Shown: in pieces, positions 24,422 to 32,031 of the stretch | Numbering within the stretch: the first letter of the stretch is position 1 | Layout of the letters: each line of letters begins with the position of its first letter | DNA from: Bacillota bacterium | GTDB taxonomy: Bacteria > Bacillota > UBA4882 > UBA8346 | Length of the DNA: 32,031 bases | Assembly: GCA_023435565.1 (NCBI GenBank) | Contig: JAEYRN010000089.1 | Span: 1 to 32,031 of the forward strand | Direction: 5' to 3' | Position numbers and translations under genes: made by a program | Notes under the pieces: generated by a model | What the model was told of the DNA's origin: nothing | The model's database searches: none | The model's input: only the letters and a program-made list of their open reading frames with translations

Positions 24422-24529
24422 GAACGTTTAATATATAAAGCCCGCATCCAAAAACTGATTGCATCATATATCAATAACTTTATTGAAAAAGAATCTGAAA
24501 CCAAGGAGAACGATAAATGCAAATTGTGA
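24407..24529 (+). CDS. Possible small ORF overlapping the degV start
   Basis: An ATG at 24407, four bases after GAGG (24399-24402), opens a 40-residue frame, MFRYNERLIYKARIQKLIAS followed by a charged helix, ending at TGA 24527-24529. It overlaps degV by 13 bases in another frame, the arrangement of a translationally coupled leader peptide. Against it, the best degV promoter has its -10 inside this frame, so an upstream promoter would be needed. No homologue is recognised. Confidence 0.25.
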   Translation: MFRYNERLIYKARIQKLIASYINNFIEKESETKENDKCKL

Positions 24530-25380
24530 CAGACAGCTCGGCTGATTTAACCCCGGAACAGAAAGAAGGACTGGAAATCCATTATATCCCCCTGACCTTT
24601 ACTTTGGATGGTAAAACCTACCGTTGTGGAGAGGACATTCAGCCGGAAGAATTTTATCGGTTGTTGGAGTCAACTAAAAGCTTCCCCAATACTTCTCAGC
24701 CTTCAGCCGGGGAATTTGCCGAACTTTATCGTAAGTTGGCCGCGGATGATCCTGAAATACTTTCTTTTCATATTTCTTCGGGATTGAGCGGAACGATCAA
24801 TTCCGCCCGGATTGGCGCGGAGACGGTCCCGGAAGCCAAGGTTACTTTGATTGATACTAAAACCTTATCCGGCGCTCAAGGGTGGCAAATTGAAGCAGCT
24901 GCAAAAGCCATTAAGGCCGGCTGGTCTAAAGAAAAAATTTTAGAATTGGTAAAGCAGATAAGCGATGCCACTGAAACTCTTTTTACTTTGCCTTCATTAA
25001 AGTATCTAATCCATGGAGGACGGATTAATCATTTAAAAGGCTTACTGGCTTCGCTTTTAAATATCTTGCCGGTGATCGGGGTGGAAAAAGTAGGCGGGAC
25101 TTATGTCCAACGCGGCAAGGTCCGGACAATGACAACGGCAATTAGCAAAATAGTGGAACTGGTTTTGGAGAAACACCCGCCTGGAAGCCTACTACGTTTA
25201 CAAATCCTTCACGGTAACAATCCGGATGGAGTCAAGTTTTTAAAGCAGAAGTTGGAAGAAGTTTTTAAATGCAACTGGCTGCCGACGAGCTTAATTGCAC
25301 CGGTATTGGGCGCGCATACCGGTCCCGGATTAGTGGGACTGATTTTTGCGCCCGAATCCGCATTTCCGGCAATGGCTTAA
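24517..25380 (+). CDS. DegV family fatty-acid-binding protein
   Basis: AAGGAG (24503-24508) is eight bases before ATG. The 287-residue length is typical. Hallmarks are the N-terminal IVTDSSADLTPE, PLTFTLDGKTYR, TSQPSAGEFAELY, FHISSGLSGTINSARIGAE, the LIDTKTLSGAQGW segment, and C-terminal GAHTGPGLVGLIF. DegV/FakB proteins bind a fatty acid between their two domains; FakB members present it to the kinase FakA. No fakA gene is in view, so whether this one is a FakB or another DegV type is open. It is transcribed from a promoter sharing a control region with the topoisomerase operon. Confidence 0.94.
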   Translation: MQIVTDSSADLTPEQKEGLEIHYIPLTFTLDGKTYRCGEDIQPEEFYRLLESTKSFPNTSQPSAGEFAELYRKLAADDPEILSFHISSGLSGTINSARIGAETVPEAKVTLIDTKTLSGAQGWQIEAAAKAIKAGWSKEKILELVKQISDATETLFTLPSLKYLIHGGRINHLKGLLASLLNILPVIGVEKVGGTYVQRGKVRTMTTAISKIVELVLEKHPPGSLLRLQILHGNNPDGVKFLKQKLEEVFKCNWLPTSLIAPVLGAHTGPGLVGLIFAPESAFPAMA

Positions 25381-25385
25381 CTAAT

Positions 25386-25419
25386 AAAGAAATATAATAA
25401 CATAAAATAATATTTCTTT
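25386..25419. terminator. Bidirectional AT-rich terminator
   Basis: AAAGAAATAT (25386-25395) and ATATTTCTTT (25410-25419) form a perfect 10-bp stem between the degV and flotillin stops, with A/T tracts on both sides. The stem is AT-rich, so it is weaker than others in the window. Confidence 0.65.
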
Positions 25420-26844
25420 TTATTTTTGTTCACTATCAATTCCATCATCAGGAGTATCTTCTTCTGTAGCAGCCAGCTCTTGTTTGATTTTTTCTCCTAA
25501 ATAACTAGGCAATTGCATTCCGGCTGTTCTGAACAATTCATCCAACGGAGGGATTGACTTGAACATTCCGGCCAAGAAATTAGCGGTAGTAGGGGAACCA
25601 TTGCCGCCCATTCCATCCCAAACGGTAATTTTATCGATTTTAAGATTTTTTATTGCTTCAACTTGTGTTTTAACAATCTCCGGTAGCTTGTCCGCGATCA
25701 TTAACATTGCCGCTTTCTGAGCATCGCCACCGGCGGCGTCCACGATTTTTCGGAAACCATCCGCTTGTTTGCTGAGGATTTCATTAATACCCTTGGCACG
25801 GGCTTCCATTTCAAAAAGAATACCGTCGGCCTCACCTTTGGTAACCCGGCGAGTTTTTTCGGCTTCGGCTTCGGCGGCAATTTGTACTTGTTGTTTATCA
25901 ATTTCAGCCGGAATAATTATATCAGCAGTACGGGTAGCCCGCTCTCTTTCCGAACGGACTAATTCAGCTTCTTGTTCCGCCTGATACGCTTCTTCAAGAG
26001 CTTTCGCAGATTGAACTTTCTCAGCGGCTGTTGCTTTGCGGGTTGCTTCGGCCTCTTTTTCACGCCGGTCGGCATCGGAATTGGCAATCACAATTTTGGC
26101 AAGGTTTTCTCCTTCAACTGCTTTAGCATTGGCTTCCGAAACCTGAATCCTTTCATCACGTTTAGCATTGGCTTCACCGATTGAACCGTCCCGGTCTTTT
26201 TCCGCAACACTTTTTTTAGCGTCGTTGATAGCTTTGGCTGCTGCTTCCTTACCTAAGGCTTCGATGTAACCGGATTCATCTTTTATATCGGTAACGTTAA
26301 CGTTGATTAGTTTTAAGCCGATTTTTTTCAATTCGGCTTCTACGTTATTAGAAACATTGGCTAGGAATTTATCCCGGTCGGAATTGATTTCTTCAATATC
26401 CATCGTTGCGATTACCAAACGAAGCTGGCCGAAGATAATATCTTTGGCCAGATCTTGGATTACTTCCAATTTCAGACCCAGTAATCGCTCGGCGGCATTA
26501 GTCATAACTCCTTGTTCGGTGGAGATACCAACTGTAAAACGAGAGGGGACATCGACCCGGATATTTTGTTTACTAAGTGCCTTAGTTAGATTGACCTCAA
26601 TCGAGAAGGGGGTAAGATCTAGATACTGATAGTCCTGAATTACCGGCCAAATAAATGCGGCTCCTCCGTGAATGCACGTGGCCGTGCGGGTGGTTCCGTC
26701 CTTTGATTTGCCGGTTCTGCCGTAAACTACTAAAATTTTATCGGAGGGACAGCGTTTGTAACGTTTTAATATAGATGAGAATGTTACAAAAAAGACGATT
26801 ACAACCACTACTATAAGGATTAGGAGATATTGACTTTCATACAT
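25420..26844 (-). CDS. Flotillin-like membrane scaffold protein (FloT/YuaG type)
   Basis: GGGAGG lies just before ATG 26844. The 474-residue protein has one N-terminal membrane helix (about 5-23), an SPFH/band-7 domain (about 28-190, with CIHGGAAFIWPVIQDYQYLD and TKALSKQNIRVDVPSRF), a long Ala/Glu/Lys coiled coil (about 190-350, rich in EA repeats), and a Gly-rich tail ending in acidic residues. Flotillins form oligomers in ordered membrane domains and help assemble signalling, secretion and wall-synthesis complexes. It follows an NfeD-family gene with 36 bases between, the same order as yuaF-floT in Bacillus subtilis, where the pair belongs to the sigma-W envelope-stress regulon. Confidence 0.93.
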   Translation of the reverse strand: MYESQYLLILIVVVVIVFFVTFSSILKRYKRCPSDKILVVYGRTGKSKDGTTRTATCIHGGAAFIWPVIQDYQYLDLTPFSIEVNLTKALSKQNIRVDVPSRFTVGISTEQGVMTNAAERLLGLKLEVIQDLAKDIIFGQLRLVIATMDIEEINSDRDKFLANVSNNVEAELKKIGLKLINVNVTDIKDESGYIEALGKEAAAKAINDAKKSVAEKDRDGSIGEANAKRDERIQVSEANAKAVEGENLAKIVIANSDADRREKEAEATRKATAAEKVQSAKALEEAYQAEQEAELVRSERERATRTADIIIPAEIDKQQVQIAAEAEAEKTRRVTKGEADGILFEMEARAKGINEILSKQADGFRKIVDAAGGDAQKAAMLMIADKLPEIVKTQVEAIKNLKIDKITVWDGMGGNGSPTTANFLAGMFKSIPPLDELFRTAGMQLPSYLGEKIKQELAATEEDTPDDGIDSEQK

Positions 26845-26880
26845 TGGATAACCTCCCTTAAATAAGGATTTACTATACTA

Positions 26881-27453
26881 CTAATTTTTCTTTACTACCA
26901 GTACTTCATCATTTACTACTTCCGTGACTTTGATTGGTGTGCCGGTAGGCAACGTTTCGCCGTCAGTCATGGCATCTATTTCTCGAATTGAGCCTTGAAT
27001 GGTGATTTGTACTTGGCCGGTTCCCGACCGGTTGGCGGGAATCGGAAGATATACTTTACCAAATGCATTTTGGGCATTGGATAGGGTAATGTTGCCGCTT
27101 TCCGTCAGTTTGGTCATTAAAAAGAACATCCCGGCTACTGCGAACATTAAAAAAAGACCTACCAAAAAAGCAATCAATGTTGAAGTTACTTGATTAAATC
27201 CCGCGTGGACAGCGAAAATTCCAGCCCAACCAAATCCGGTGAAGAAGATGATAAAATTCCTCAATGTGAACAGACGGAAACCGGCGATAAAATCAGCTTC
27301 ATGGTTGATATCCGTATTGTCTAAGCCGCCATCATGCCAGTCGAGGCCTATAAAGGTTAGGATGAGCTGAAATGAGAATACAACAGTAAAGGGAATTGCA
27401 AAATACCAAAAAATTCTTTCAAAAGCAGGGATATTATTCCACCACTCCGACAT
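26881..27453 (-). CDS. NfeD-like membrane protein (YuaF type), flotillin partner
   Basis: The ATG at 27453 (MSEWWNNIPAFERIFWYFAI) has AGGTGG eight bases upstream; an in-frame GTG lies 12 bases further up. The 190-residue protein has three membrane helices (about 14-37, 65-85 and 92-116) and a C-terminal OB-fold of about 70 residues with FGKVYLPIPANRSGTGQV and GTPIKVTEVVNDEVLVV, as in NfeD1b/YuaF proteins. These act with flotillins and are encoded next to them. It lacks the ClpP-class protease domain of long NfeD proteins. It is the first gene of the two-gene operon. Confidence 0.9.
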   Translation of the reverse strand: MSEWWNNIPAFERIFWYFAIPFTVVFSFQLILTFIGLDWHDGGLDNTDINHEADFIAGFRLFTLRNFIIFFTGFGWAGIFAVHAGFNQVTSTLIAFLVGLFLMFAVAGMFFLMTKLTESGNITLSNAQNAFGKVYLPIPANRSGTGQVQITIQGSIREIDAMTDGETLPTGTPIKVTEVVNDEVLVVKKN

Positions 27454-27712
27454 AAAACTCTCCACCTTTCTGTTTTGAATCGGAATTGATTGAATAGTTT
27501 CAACAATTTTTAGATGTTCTCCTTCTTTGTGGAATTAACTTAACAAAAAAGTAGGATTTTACAAAAGAGATATATAAATGCATATTAGAAATAAATTCAA
27601 ATGGAAAGGAGTTTGTTAAATAGTAACAAATAATATAAATAATACAATAGACCAATATATATGTAGAAATAAGTTCTATAAAGTATTCACATAACCAAAA
27701 GGAGAGTTGATA

Positions 27713-29218
27713 ATGAATTTCAAACTGCAGGAACTGAAAGACCGCCTGATCGAAATTAATAATCTAAAAGCGGCGCTGGCTGTTTTATCTTGGGACCAGA
27801 TGACATTCATGCCGCCGGGAGGAGCCGAGTCCCGGGGCAGGCAAATGGCCACTTTGGAGCGGTTATCTCATGAGAAGTTTATCGCCCCGGCAATTGGTAA
27901 ACTTTTAGATGAGCTCAGTCCTTTGCTTTCGGAGTTACCTCCGGAATCGGAAGATGCTGCTTTAATCAGAATGACCACCCGTGATTATCAGCAAGCGGTA
28001 AAGGTTCCGCCATCCTTTGCCGCGGAATTCTCCGAGCATACTTCTAAAACATATGAGGCCTGGGCACGGGCCAGGGCAGAACACAACTTCAAAATAGTAG
28101 AAGCTTTGCTTGAAAAAACTCTGGAATATAGTAGGCAAATTGCAAACTTTTATCCGGGTTATCAGCATATTGCCGATCCGTTAATTGATCAATTGGATGA
28201 AGGTATGACCGTCGCTATAATCCGGCCGCTTTTTCAGAGACTACGGGATCAACTCACTCCATTGGTCAAGGCAATTGCATCTCAACCGGGACCGGATGAT
28301 TCTTGCTTACGACAGCGGTTTTCCGAGTCTGAACAATTGGCATTCGGCCTGGAGGTAGCTAAAAGTCTTGGTTACGATTTTAATAGGGGCCGTCAGGATA
28401 AGAGCCCCCATCCTTTTACCACCAGCTTTGCCATTGGCGATGTCCGGATTACTACCCGGATCAAAGAGAAATTTTTGAGTGAGGCCTTATTTAGCACCAT
28501 TCATGAAACCGGTCATGCCCTTTATGAGCAGGGGATTAATCCGGATTTCGACGGCACCCCCCTCGCCGACGGCGCCTCCATGTCAATCCATGAAAGCCAG
28601 TCCCGGCTTTGGGAGAACTTAGTAGGGCGGGGACGTAATTTTTGGGAGCATTTTTATCCAAGACTGCAGTTAGTCTTCCCGGAACAGTTGAAACAGTTTT
28701 CTTTGGAAGATTTTTATCGGGCCATCAATAAAGTGGAGCGTTCTTTGATACGGACCGACGCCGACGAAGTTACATATAATCTCCATGTAATGATTAGATT
28801 TAATCTGGAAACTGAGTTATTGGAGGGGAAATTGGCGGTTAAAGATTTGCCGGAGGCTTGGATGGAAAGTTATCGGAGGGATTTGGTTGTAGTACCGCCC
28901 GATGACTCCTTGGGGGTTCTCCAGGACATGCATTGGTTTAGCGGTACCATTGGCGGCTATTTCCAAAGTTATACCTTAGGGAACATCCTGAGCGCCCAGT
29001 TTTATGAGGCCGCATTGCAAGCCAATCCCAATATTCCGGCGGCGATTGCGACGGGTAACTTCAATAGTTTACATAGTTGGCTAAAAGAAAATATTTACCG
29101 TTATGGCCGACAGTATTCGGCGGCGGAAATTATCAAAACTGCAACAGGCCGGGATTTGGAGATTGAACCTTACATCAGGTATTTAAAGACGAAGTACGGG
29201 GAGCTTTATGGGGTATAA
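27713..29218 (+). CDS. Metallocarboxypeptidase, M32 (Taq/Pfu) family
   Basis: AAGGAGAG is about eight bases before ATG 27713, and an in-frame TTG at 27707 falls too close to it. The 501-residue length is standard. The zinc site HETGH (His264, Glu265, His268) in FSTIHETGHALYEQGI is followed by the family motif IHESQSRLWENLVGR, carrying the third zinc ligand, then IRTDADEVTYNLHVMIRF. LSWDQMTFMPPGGAESRG near the N-terminus and DMHWFSGTIGGYFQSYTLGN near the C-terminus are also M32 hallmarks. The enzyme removes C-terminal residues from peptides with broad specificity, except proline. It has no signal peptide and is cytoplasmic. It stands alone. Confidence 0.95.
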   Translation: MNFKLQELKDRLIEINNLKAALAVLSWDQMTFMPPGGAESRGRQMATLERLSHEKFIAPAIGKLLDELSPLLSELPPESEDAALIRMTTRDYQQAVKVPPSFAAEFSEHTSKTYEAWARARAEHNFKIVEALLEKTLEYSRQIANFYPGYQHIADPLIDQLDEGMTVAIIRPLFQRLRDQLTPLVKAIASQPGPDDSCLRQRFSESEQLAFGLEVAKSLGYDFNRGRQDKSPHPFTTSFAIGDVRITTRIKEKFLSEALFSTIHETGHALYEQGINPDFDGTPLADGASMSIHESQSRLWENLVGRGRNFWEHFYPRLQLVFPEQLKQFSLEDFYRAINKVERSLIRTDADEVTYNLHVMIRFNLETELLEGKLAVKDLPEAWMESYRRDLVVVPPDDSLGVLQDMHWFSGTIGGYFQSYTLGNILSAQFYEAALQANPNIPAAIATGNFNSLHSWLKENIYRYGRQYSAAEIIKTATGRDLEIEPYIRYLKTKYGELYGV

Positions 29219-29240
29219 ATATTATTAAAATATAGTTCTT

Positions 29241-29305
29241 TCTCTGTGCCTCCGTGCCTCAGTGGCCAATAATTAGTTTAGCCACAGAGACACTGAGACA
29301 CAGAG
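29241..29305. repeat. Imperfect 25-bp inverted repeat of octad words
   Basis: The arms at 29242-29266 and 29281-29305 match at 21 of 25 positions around a 14-base loop. Each arm is three 8-base words: TCTCTGTG, CCTCCGTG, CCTCAGTG on the left and CCACAGAG, ACACTGAG, ACACAGAG on the right. A CCACAGAGGCACAGAG-like sequence is a dispersed intergenic repeat in many bacteria (recollection). Here it separates two convergent genes and may stop transcription from both sides. Confidence 0.8.
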
Positions 29306-29310
29306 TATAT

Positions 29311-29838
29311 TCAACTTTTAGAAGTTACATATGAAATTAATGCTTTGATATTTTTCTTATCGGTAAAGTCCACCGGTTGATCAAAGGCGGCAAGCATGCC
29401 TGCTTCATCAGGAGTTGGGTTTTGTTTGTTTTTCAAGCTCCGTTTCATCATGGACATCACCGCTTTAAAAAGAGGTGTTAGTTTATTGAAATCAAAACCG
29501 CCTCGTAAATAAAAGAAACGGATCTGTTTTTGCAGGGTTGGGCTGAAGTTTCTATTTAAGACATCTTCGAAAACTTTTTCGCCGGTGGGAGAGGCGCCGG
29601 TTGCAAAGACAACGATTTTCTTATCTTTAAGTCGATCAAAGTTTTTCGTTATCAGTTTTACTCCATTGATACCGACTGCATATAAGCCACCGCCGTAAAT
29701 AATAGTATCGTATGCGGCCATCATTTTAGCGTTGACTTTAGAAGCTTCATAAATATCGGCTCCTAACTCCTGGCTGATCCATTCGGCGTAATTCTTGGTA
29801 TAACCAGATTTTGACTTATATATTACTAAAGTTTTCAT
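29311..29838 (-). CDS. Flavodoxin-domain protein
   Basis: AAGGAG is six bases before ATG 29838. The 175-residue product starts KTLVIYKSKSGYTKNYAEWI, the FMN phosphate-binding loop of flavodoxins, and continues with DTIIYGGGLYAVGINGVK and VVFATGASPTGEKVF, which bracket the isoalloxazine ring. Similar Flavodoxin_5 proteins include HemG, the menaquinone-linked protoporphyrinogen oxidase, but HemG needs a characteristic long loop I cannot confirm, and no haem genes are nearby. It is probably an electron-transfer protein. It begins 18 bases after htpG and shares its transcript. Confidence 0.85.
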   Translation of the reverse strand: MKTLVIYKSKSGYTKNYAEWISQELGADIYEASKVNAKMMAAYDTIIYGGGLYAVGINGVKLITKNFDRLKDKKIVVFATGASPTGEKVFEDVLNRNFSPTLQKQIRFFYLRGGFDFNKLTPLFKAVMSMMKRSLKNKQNPTPDEAGMLAAFDQPVDFTDKKNIKALISYVTSKS

Positions 29839-29856
29839 GAACTGCTCCTTAAAATG

Positions 29857-31818
29857 TTATTCTTCCGCCGCAACCATTAATCCGGCAACCTTATTAGCGA
29901 ACTCCATCGGATCTTCAACCGAGAGGCCTTCGATTAACAGCGCTTGCCCGTAAAGCAGGTCGATATAATTCTTGAACTTTTCACTTCCGGAACCTGCTTC
30001 GAAAAGTTTTTTCAATTTGTTGAAAAGCTGATGGTTGGGGTTAATTTCTAGGATCCTGGAAGCCCGCATCATTTTCTGATCCATTTCAGCTAAGATCTGT
30101 TCCATTTGCAAGCTGATTCCATGTTCGGCACTGACAAGGCAAACCGCGCTGGATTTCAAGCGGCTACTTAACTTGACATCGGAAACTTTTCCACCCAGGT
30201 GGTCCTTGATCGTTTTTAACAAGGATTCGTTTTCTTTACCCAATTCTTCAGTGGCTTTCTTGGTTTCCTGATCCTTTTCACCCGTAAGGTTTAAATCGCC
30301 CCGGCTAATTGATTTGAAATGTTTCTCTTGATATTCGTGTAAACTCTCAATGGCAAATTCATCGACTCGATCGAAGAGATATAGCACTTCATATCCTTTT
30401 TCCCGTAAGATCTCCATTTGTGGCAAACGCTCTACCGCATTCCGATCTTTGCCGGCGGCATAGTAGATTTCACTTTGTTCCGCGGGCATTCGTTTTAGAT
30501 ATTCCGCCAGAGTAGTCAAACCGTCATCTTTTGAATGTGAAGAGTGGAAAAGAAGTAAATCCTGTAGTTTTTCCTTAGATTGAAAATCCATATAAATACC
30601 TGCTTTGATTGCTTTTCCAAATTCTTTCCAAAACGACTCGTATTTGGGACGGTCTTTATTCAAAAGGTTTTCCAGGGTCTTTAAGACACTTTTTTCAAGG
30701 TTTTTGCCAATCAGTTTCAATTGTTTGTCCTGTTGCAGAATCTCCCGGGAGATGTTGAGTGAAAAATCGGCGGAATCAACTAAGCCCCGGACAAATCCCA
30801 GATATTCCGGGAGTAGCTCCTGACAGTTATCCATAATAAAAACGTTCCTGGAGTAAAGCTTGATCCCTTGTTTAAAATCCCTGGTATAATAATCAAAGGG
30901 CGCGTGGGATGGGATATAAAGTAATGAAGTATACTCGACTACCCCTTCCGCCTTTGAATGAATCACTTCCAAAGGGTCATTCCAATCGTGAAAAACATTC
31001 TTATAAAACTCATGATATTCCTCGAGTGTGATTTCAGCTTTGTTTCTGGTCCAAAGCGGGGTCATTGAGTTAAGCGTCCGGGTCTCAACGGTGATTACCG
31101 GAGCGGCCCCCTCAATTATCTTCCCATCCTTATCGGTAGGTTTTTCTTCGTTGGTGAAGTCCATCTTAATTGGATAGCGGATATAATCGGAATATTTTTT
31201 AACCAAGTTTTGAATAGTATATTGGTTTAAAAAATTTTCCTCGGGTTTTTCAGGATTGCGGTATTCTTCGTTGAGCTTTAAAGTAATTGAAGTTCCGCGT
31301 TTCCCGCACTCAACTTCTTCAATGGTATACTGTCCGTCTCCGGTGGATTCCCATTTGACACCTTTAGCTGCGCCGGGAGCTTTAGTTATCATAGTCACCT
31401 GGTCTGTTACCATAAAAGCGGAGTAAAATCCGACGCCGAATTGGCCGATTAACTCGGTTTGGTCCTGGTTTTGTCCCTGACCTTGCAACTTTTCCAAGAA
31501 TACTTTGGTCCCTGATTTGGCTATTGTACCGATGTTTTCAACCACTTCATCATAGGTCATTCCGATTCCATTATCGGAAATGATCAAAGTATGATTTGCC
31601 TCATCGACCTTTAAGTAGATTTGAAATTCCGAGTCGCCTTCAAGCAGGTCGATATTGGTAAGGGACTGAAACCTAATTTTATCGATGGCGTCGGAAGCGT
31701 TGGAAATTAGTTCCCTTAAGAAAATCTCCCGGTTGGTATAGATTGAGTGGACCATCAGATCCAATAGTTGTTTGGTTTCAGCCTGAAATTGCCTGGTTTG
31801 TTTTTTAGTAGTATCCAT
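29857..31818 (-). CDS. htpG: Molecular chaperone HtpG (Hsp90)
   Basis: GGAGGAG (CTCCTCC at 31827-31833 on the plus strand) is eight bases before ATG 31818. The 653-residue product has the complete bacterial Hsp90 layout: the N-terminal GHKL ATPase (FLRELISNASDAIDKIRF, DNGIGMTYDEV, GQFGVGFYSAFMV, KRGTSITL), the middle domain (FDYYTRDFKQGIKLYSRNVFIMDN, NISREILQQD with the catalytic Arg) and the C-terminal dimerisation domain (about 540-653). There is no MEEVD tail, as expected in bacteria. Glycine and glutamine insertion near GQGQNQDQ (about residue 113-120) enlarges the ATP-lid region slightly. A sigma-A promoter lies at 31861-31888 with no CIRCE-type operator visible. Confidence 0.97.
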   Translation of the reverse strand: MDTTKKQTRQFQAETKQLLDLMVHSIYTNREIFLRELISNASDAIDKIRFQSLTNIDLLEGDSEFQIYLKVDEANHTLIISDNGIGMTYDEVVENIGTIAKSGTKVFLEKLQGQGQNQDQTELIGQFGVGFYSAFMVTDQVTMITKAPGAAKGVKWESTGDGQYTIEEVECGKRGTSITLKLNEEYRNPEKPEENFLNQYTIQNLVKKYSDYIRYPIKMDFTNEEKPTDKDGKIIEGAAPVITVETRTLNSMTPLWTRNKAEITLEEYHEFYKNVFHDWNDPLEVIHSKAEGVVEYTSLLYIPSHAPFDYYTRDFKQGIKLYSRNVFIMDNCQELLPEYLGFVRGLVDSADFSLNISREILQQDKQLKLIGKNLEKSVLKTLENLLNKDRPKYESFWKEFGKAIKAGIYMDFQSKEKLQDLLLFHSSHSKDDGLTTLAEYLKRMPAEQSEIYYAAGKDRNAVERLPQMEILREKGYEVLYLFDRVDEFAIESLHEYQEKHFKSISRGDLNLTGEKDQETKKATEELGKENESLLKTIKDHLGGKVSDVKLSSRLKSSAVCLVSAEHGISLQMEQILAEMDQKMMRASRILEINPNHQLFNKLKKLFEAGSGSEKFKNYIDLLYGQALLIEGLSVEDPMEFANKVAGLMVAAEE

Positions 31819-31860
31819 TTTAAAGTCTCCTCCATCTATATTTTACCTTTTTCAAAGTGT

Positions 31861-31888
31861 ATTCTAACAATTTTTATGATTTTGTCAA
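31861..31888 (-). promoter_or_regulatory. Sigma-A promoter of htpG
   Basis: On the minus strand a perfect TTGACA (31888-31883) and TAGAAT (31866-31861, five of six) are 16 bases apart, 42 bases before the htpG start codon. No heat-shock inverted repeat accompanies it. Confidence 0.78.
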
Positions 31889-31909
31889 GTATTAAATCAA
31901 TACAGTGTG

Positions 31910-32031
31910 TTTATTCTGTGATAATGTCACCTTAAATTTATTCAGTGAAAATGTCACTGGTGTAAAATGGAAGGATGATATTATCAATGAGTCAGAAACA
32001 AAGAACACGATTGCATGTTGCTCATTGTTTA
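31910..32031 (+). mobile_element. Left end of a probable insertion sequence, cut by the window edge
   Basis: Two 21-bp direct repeats, starting at 31910 and 31937 (period 27 bp, 19 of 21 identical, each ending in AATGTCAC), precede a reading frame that runs off the window. Paired internal sites of this sort near an open frame are typical of transposase-binding ends. They resemble ISNCY/IS481-type ends in my recollection, but the family is not settled. The exact terminus is not visible; it should lie between the htpG -35 (31888) and 31910. Confidence 0.45.
31975..32031 (+). CDS. Probable transposase, N-terminal fragment (runs off the window)
   Basis: Two in-frame ATGs are possible, 31975 and 31987. 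AAGGA at 31971-31975 would serve the second, giving MSQKQRTRLHVAHCL before the edge. The basic start and the -xVAHCL helix would suit the DNA-binding head of a transposase, and the upstream direct repeats support that. Nineteen or fewer codons are seen, so this rests on context. Confidence 0.4.
   Translation, partial: MILSMSQKQRTRLHVAHCL

Noticed and set aside
27613..27639. TTGTTA and TATAAA as promoter of the M32 carboxypeptidase gene
   Set aside because: The spacing is 15 bases and both hexamers are weak within a very AT-rich stretch, so the match is not better than background.

Overview
The window looks like chromosomal DNA from a spore-forming, probably anaerobic member of the Bacillota (Clostridia or Limnochordia-like). 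The evidence is strong GGAGG-type ribosome binding sites, moderate-to-low GC, a SleB-type cortex hydrolase, a FloT/NfeD pair, DegV, CspA, HtpG and a Taq-type M32 carboxypeptidase. No plasmid or phage genes are seen. One mobile-element end is cut by the right edge. The lineage is inferred from gene content only.

Layout: (1) 1-1163: a small hypothetical protein gene with a terminator, then a frameshifted remnant of a glycosyltransferase on the minus strand. (2) 1164-8480: a soluble hybrid histidine kinase with six PAS domains; a minus-strand membrane-anchored sulfatase/phosphotransferase-like enzyme; an exported beta-lactamase-fold serine hydrolase followed by a truncated Crp/Fnr regulator and a terminator. 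(3) 8490-14511: a plus-strand cluster with a P1 (DmpA/ThnT-like) peptidase overlapping coaBC, a class I/II aminotransferase, and a three-gene ABC-2 exporter (two permeases, one ATPase). (4) 14601-18055: a LysM-SleB hydrolase behind a near-consensus sigma-A promoter, then a Na/Pi cotransporter with a PhoU-like tail and a separate phoU, ending at a bidirectional terminator shared with cspA. (5) 18071-19743: cspA and a yaiI/yqxD gene on minus, a two-LysM protein on plus. (6) 19749-24025: a minus-strand pair encoding a divergent type IIA topoisomerase (ParE-like then ParC-like). (7) 24026-24516: a divergent regulatory region with 3.6 copies of a 42-bp tandem repeat between two opposed promoters. 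(8) 24517-29305: degV, a convergent nfeD-flotillin pair, an M32 carboxypeptidase and an imperfect 25-bp inverted repeat. (9) 29311-32031: htpG and a flavodoxin gene on minus, then the left end of a probable insertion sequence.

The most notable points are: the P1 peptidase translationally coupled to coaBC (possible pantetheine salvage); the 42-bp repeat block, whose full units differ only at sites that would be synonymous in one minus-strand frame; a yaiI gene whose conserved VDADACP motif lies upstream of every standard start codon and probably uses ATT; a ParC with Met at the quinolone-contact serine position; and three intergenic sites each built from three tandem 7- or 8-base words. No tRNA, rRNA, riboswitch or CRISPR array was recognised.
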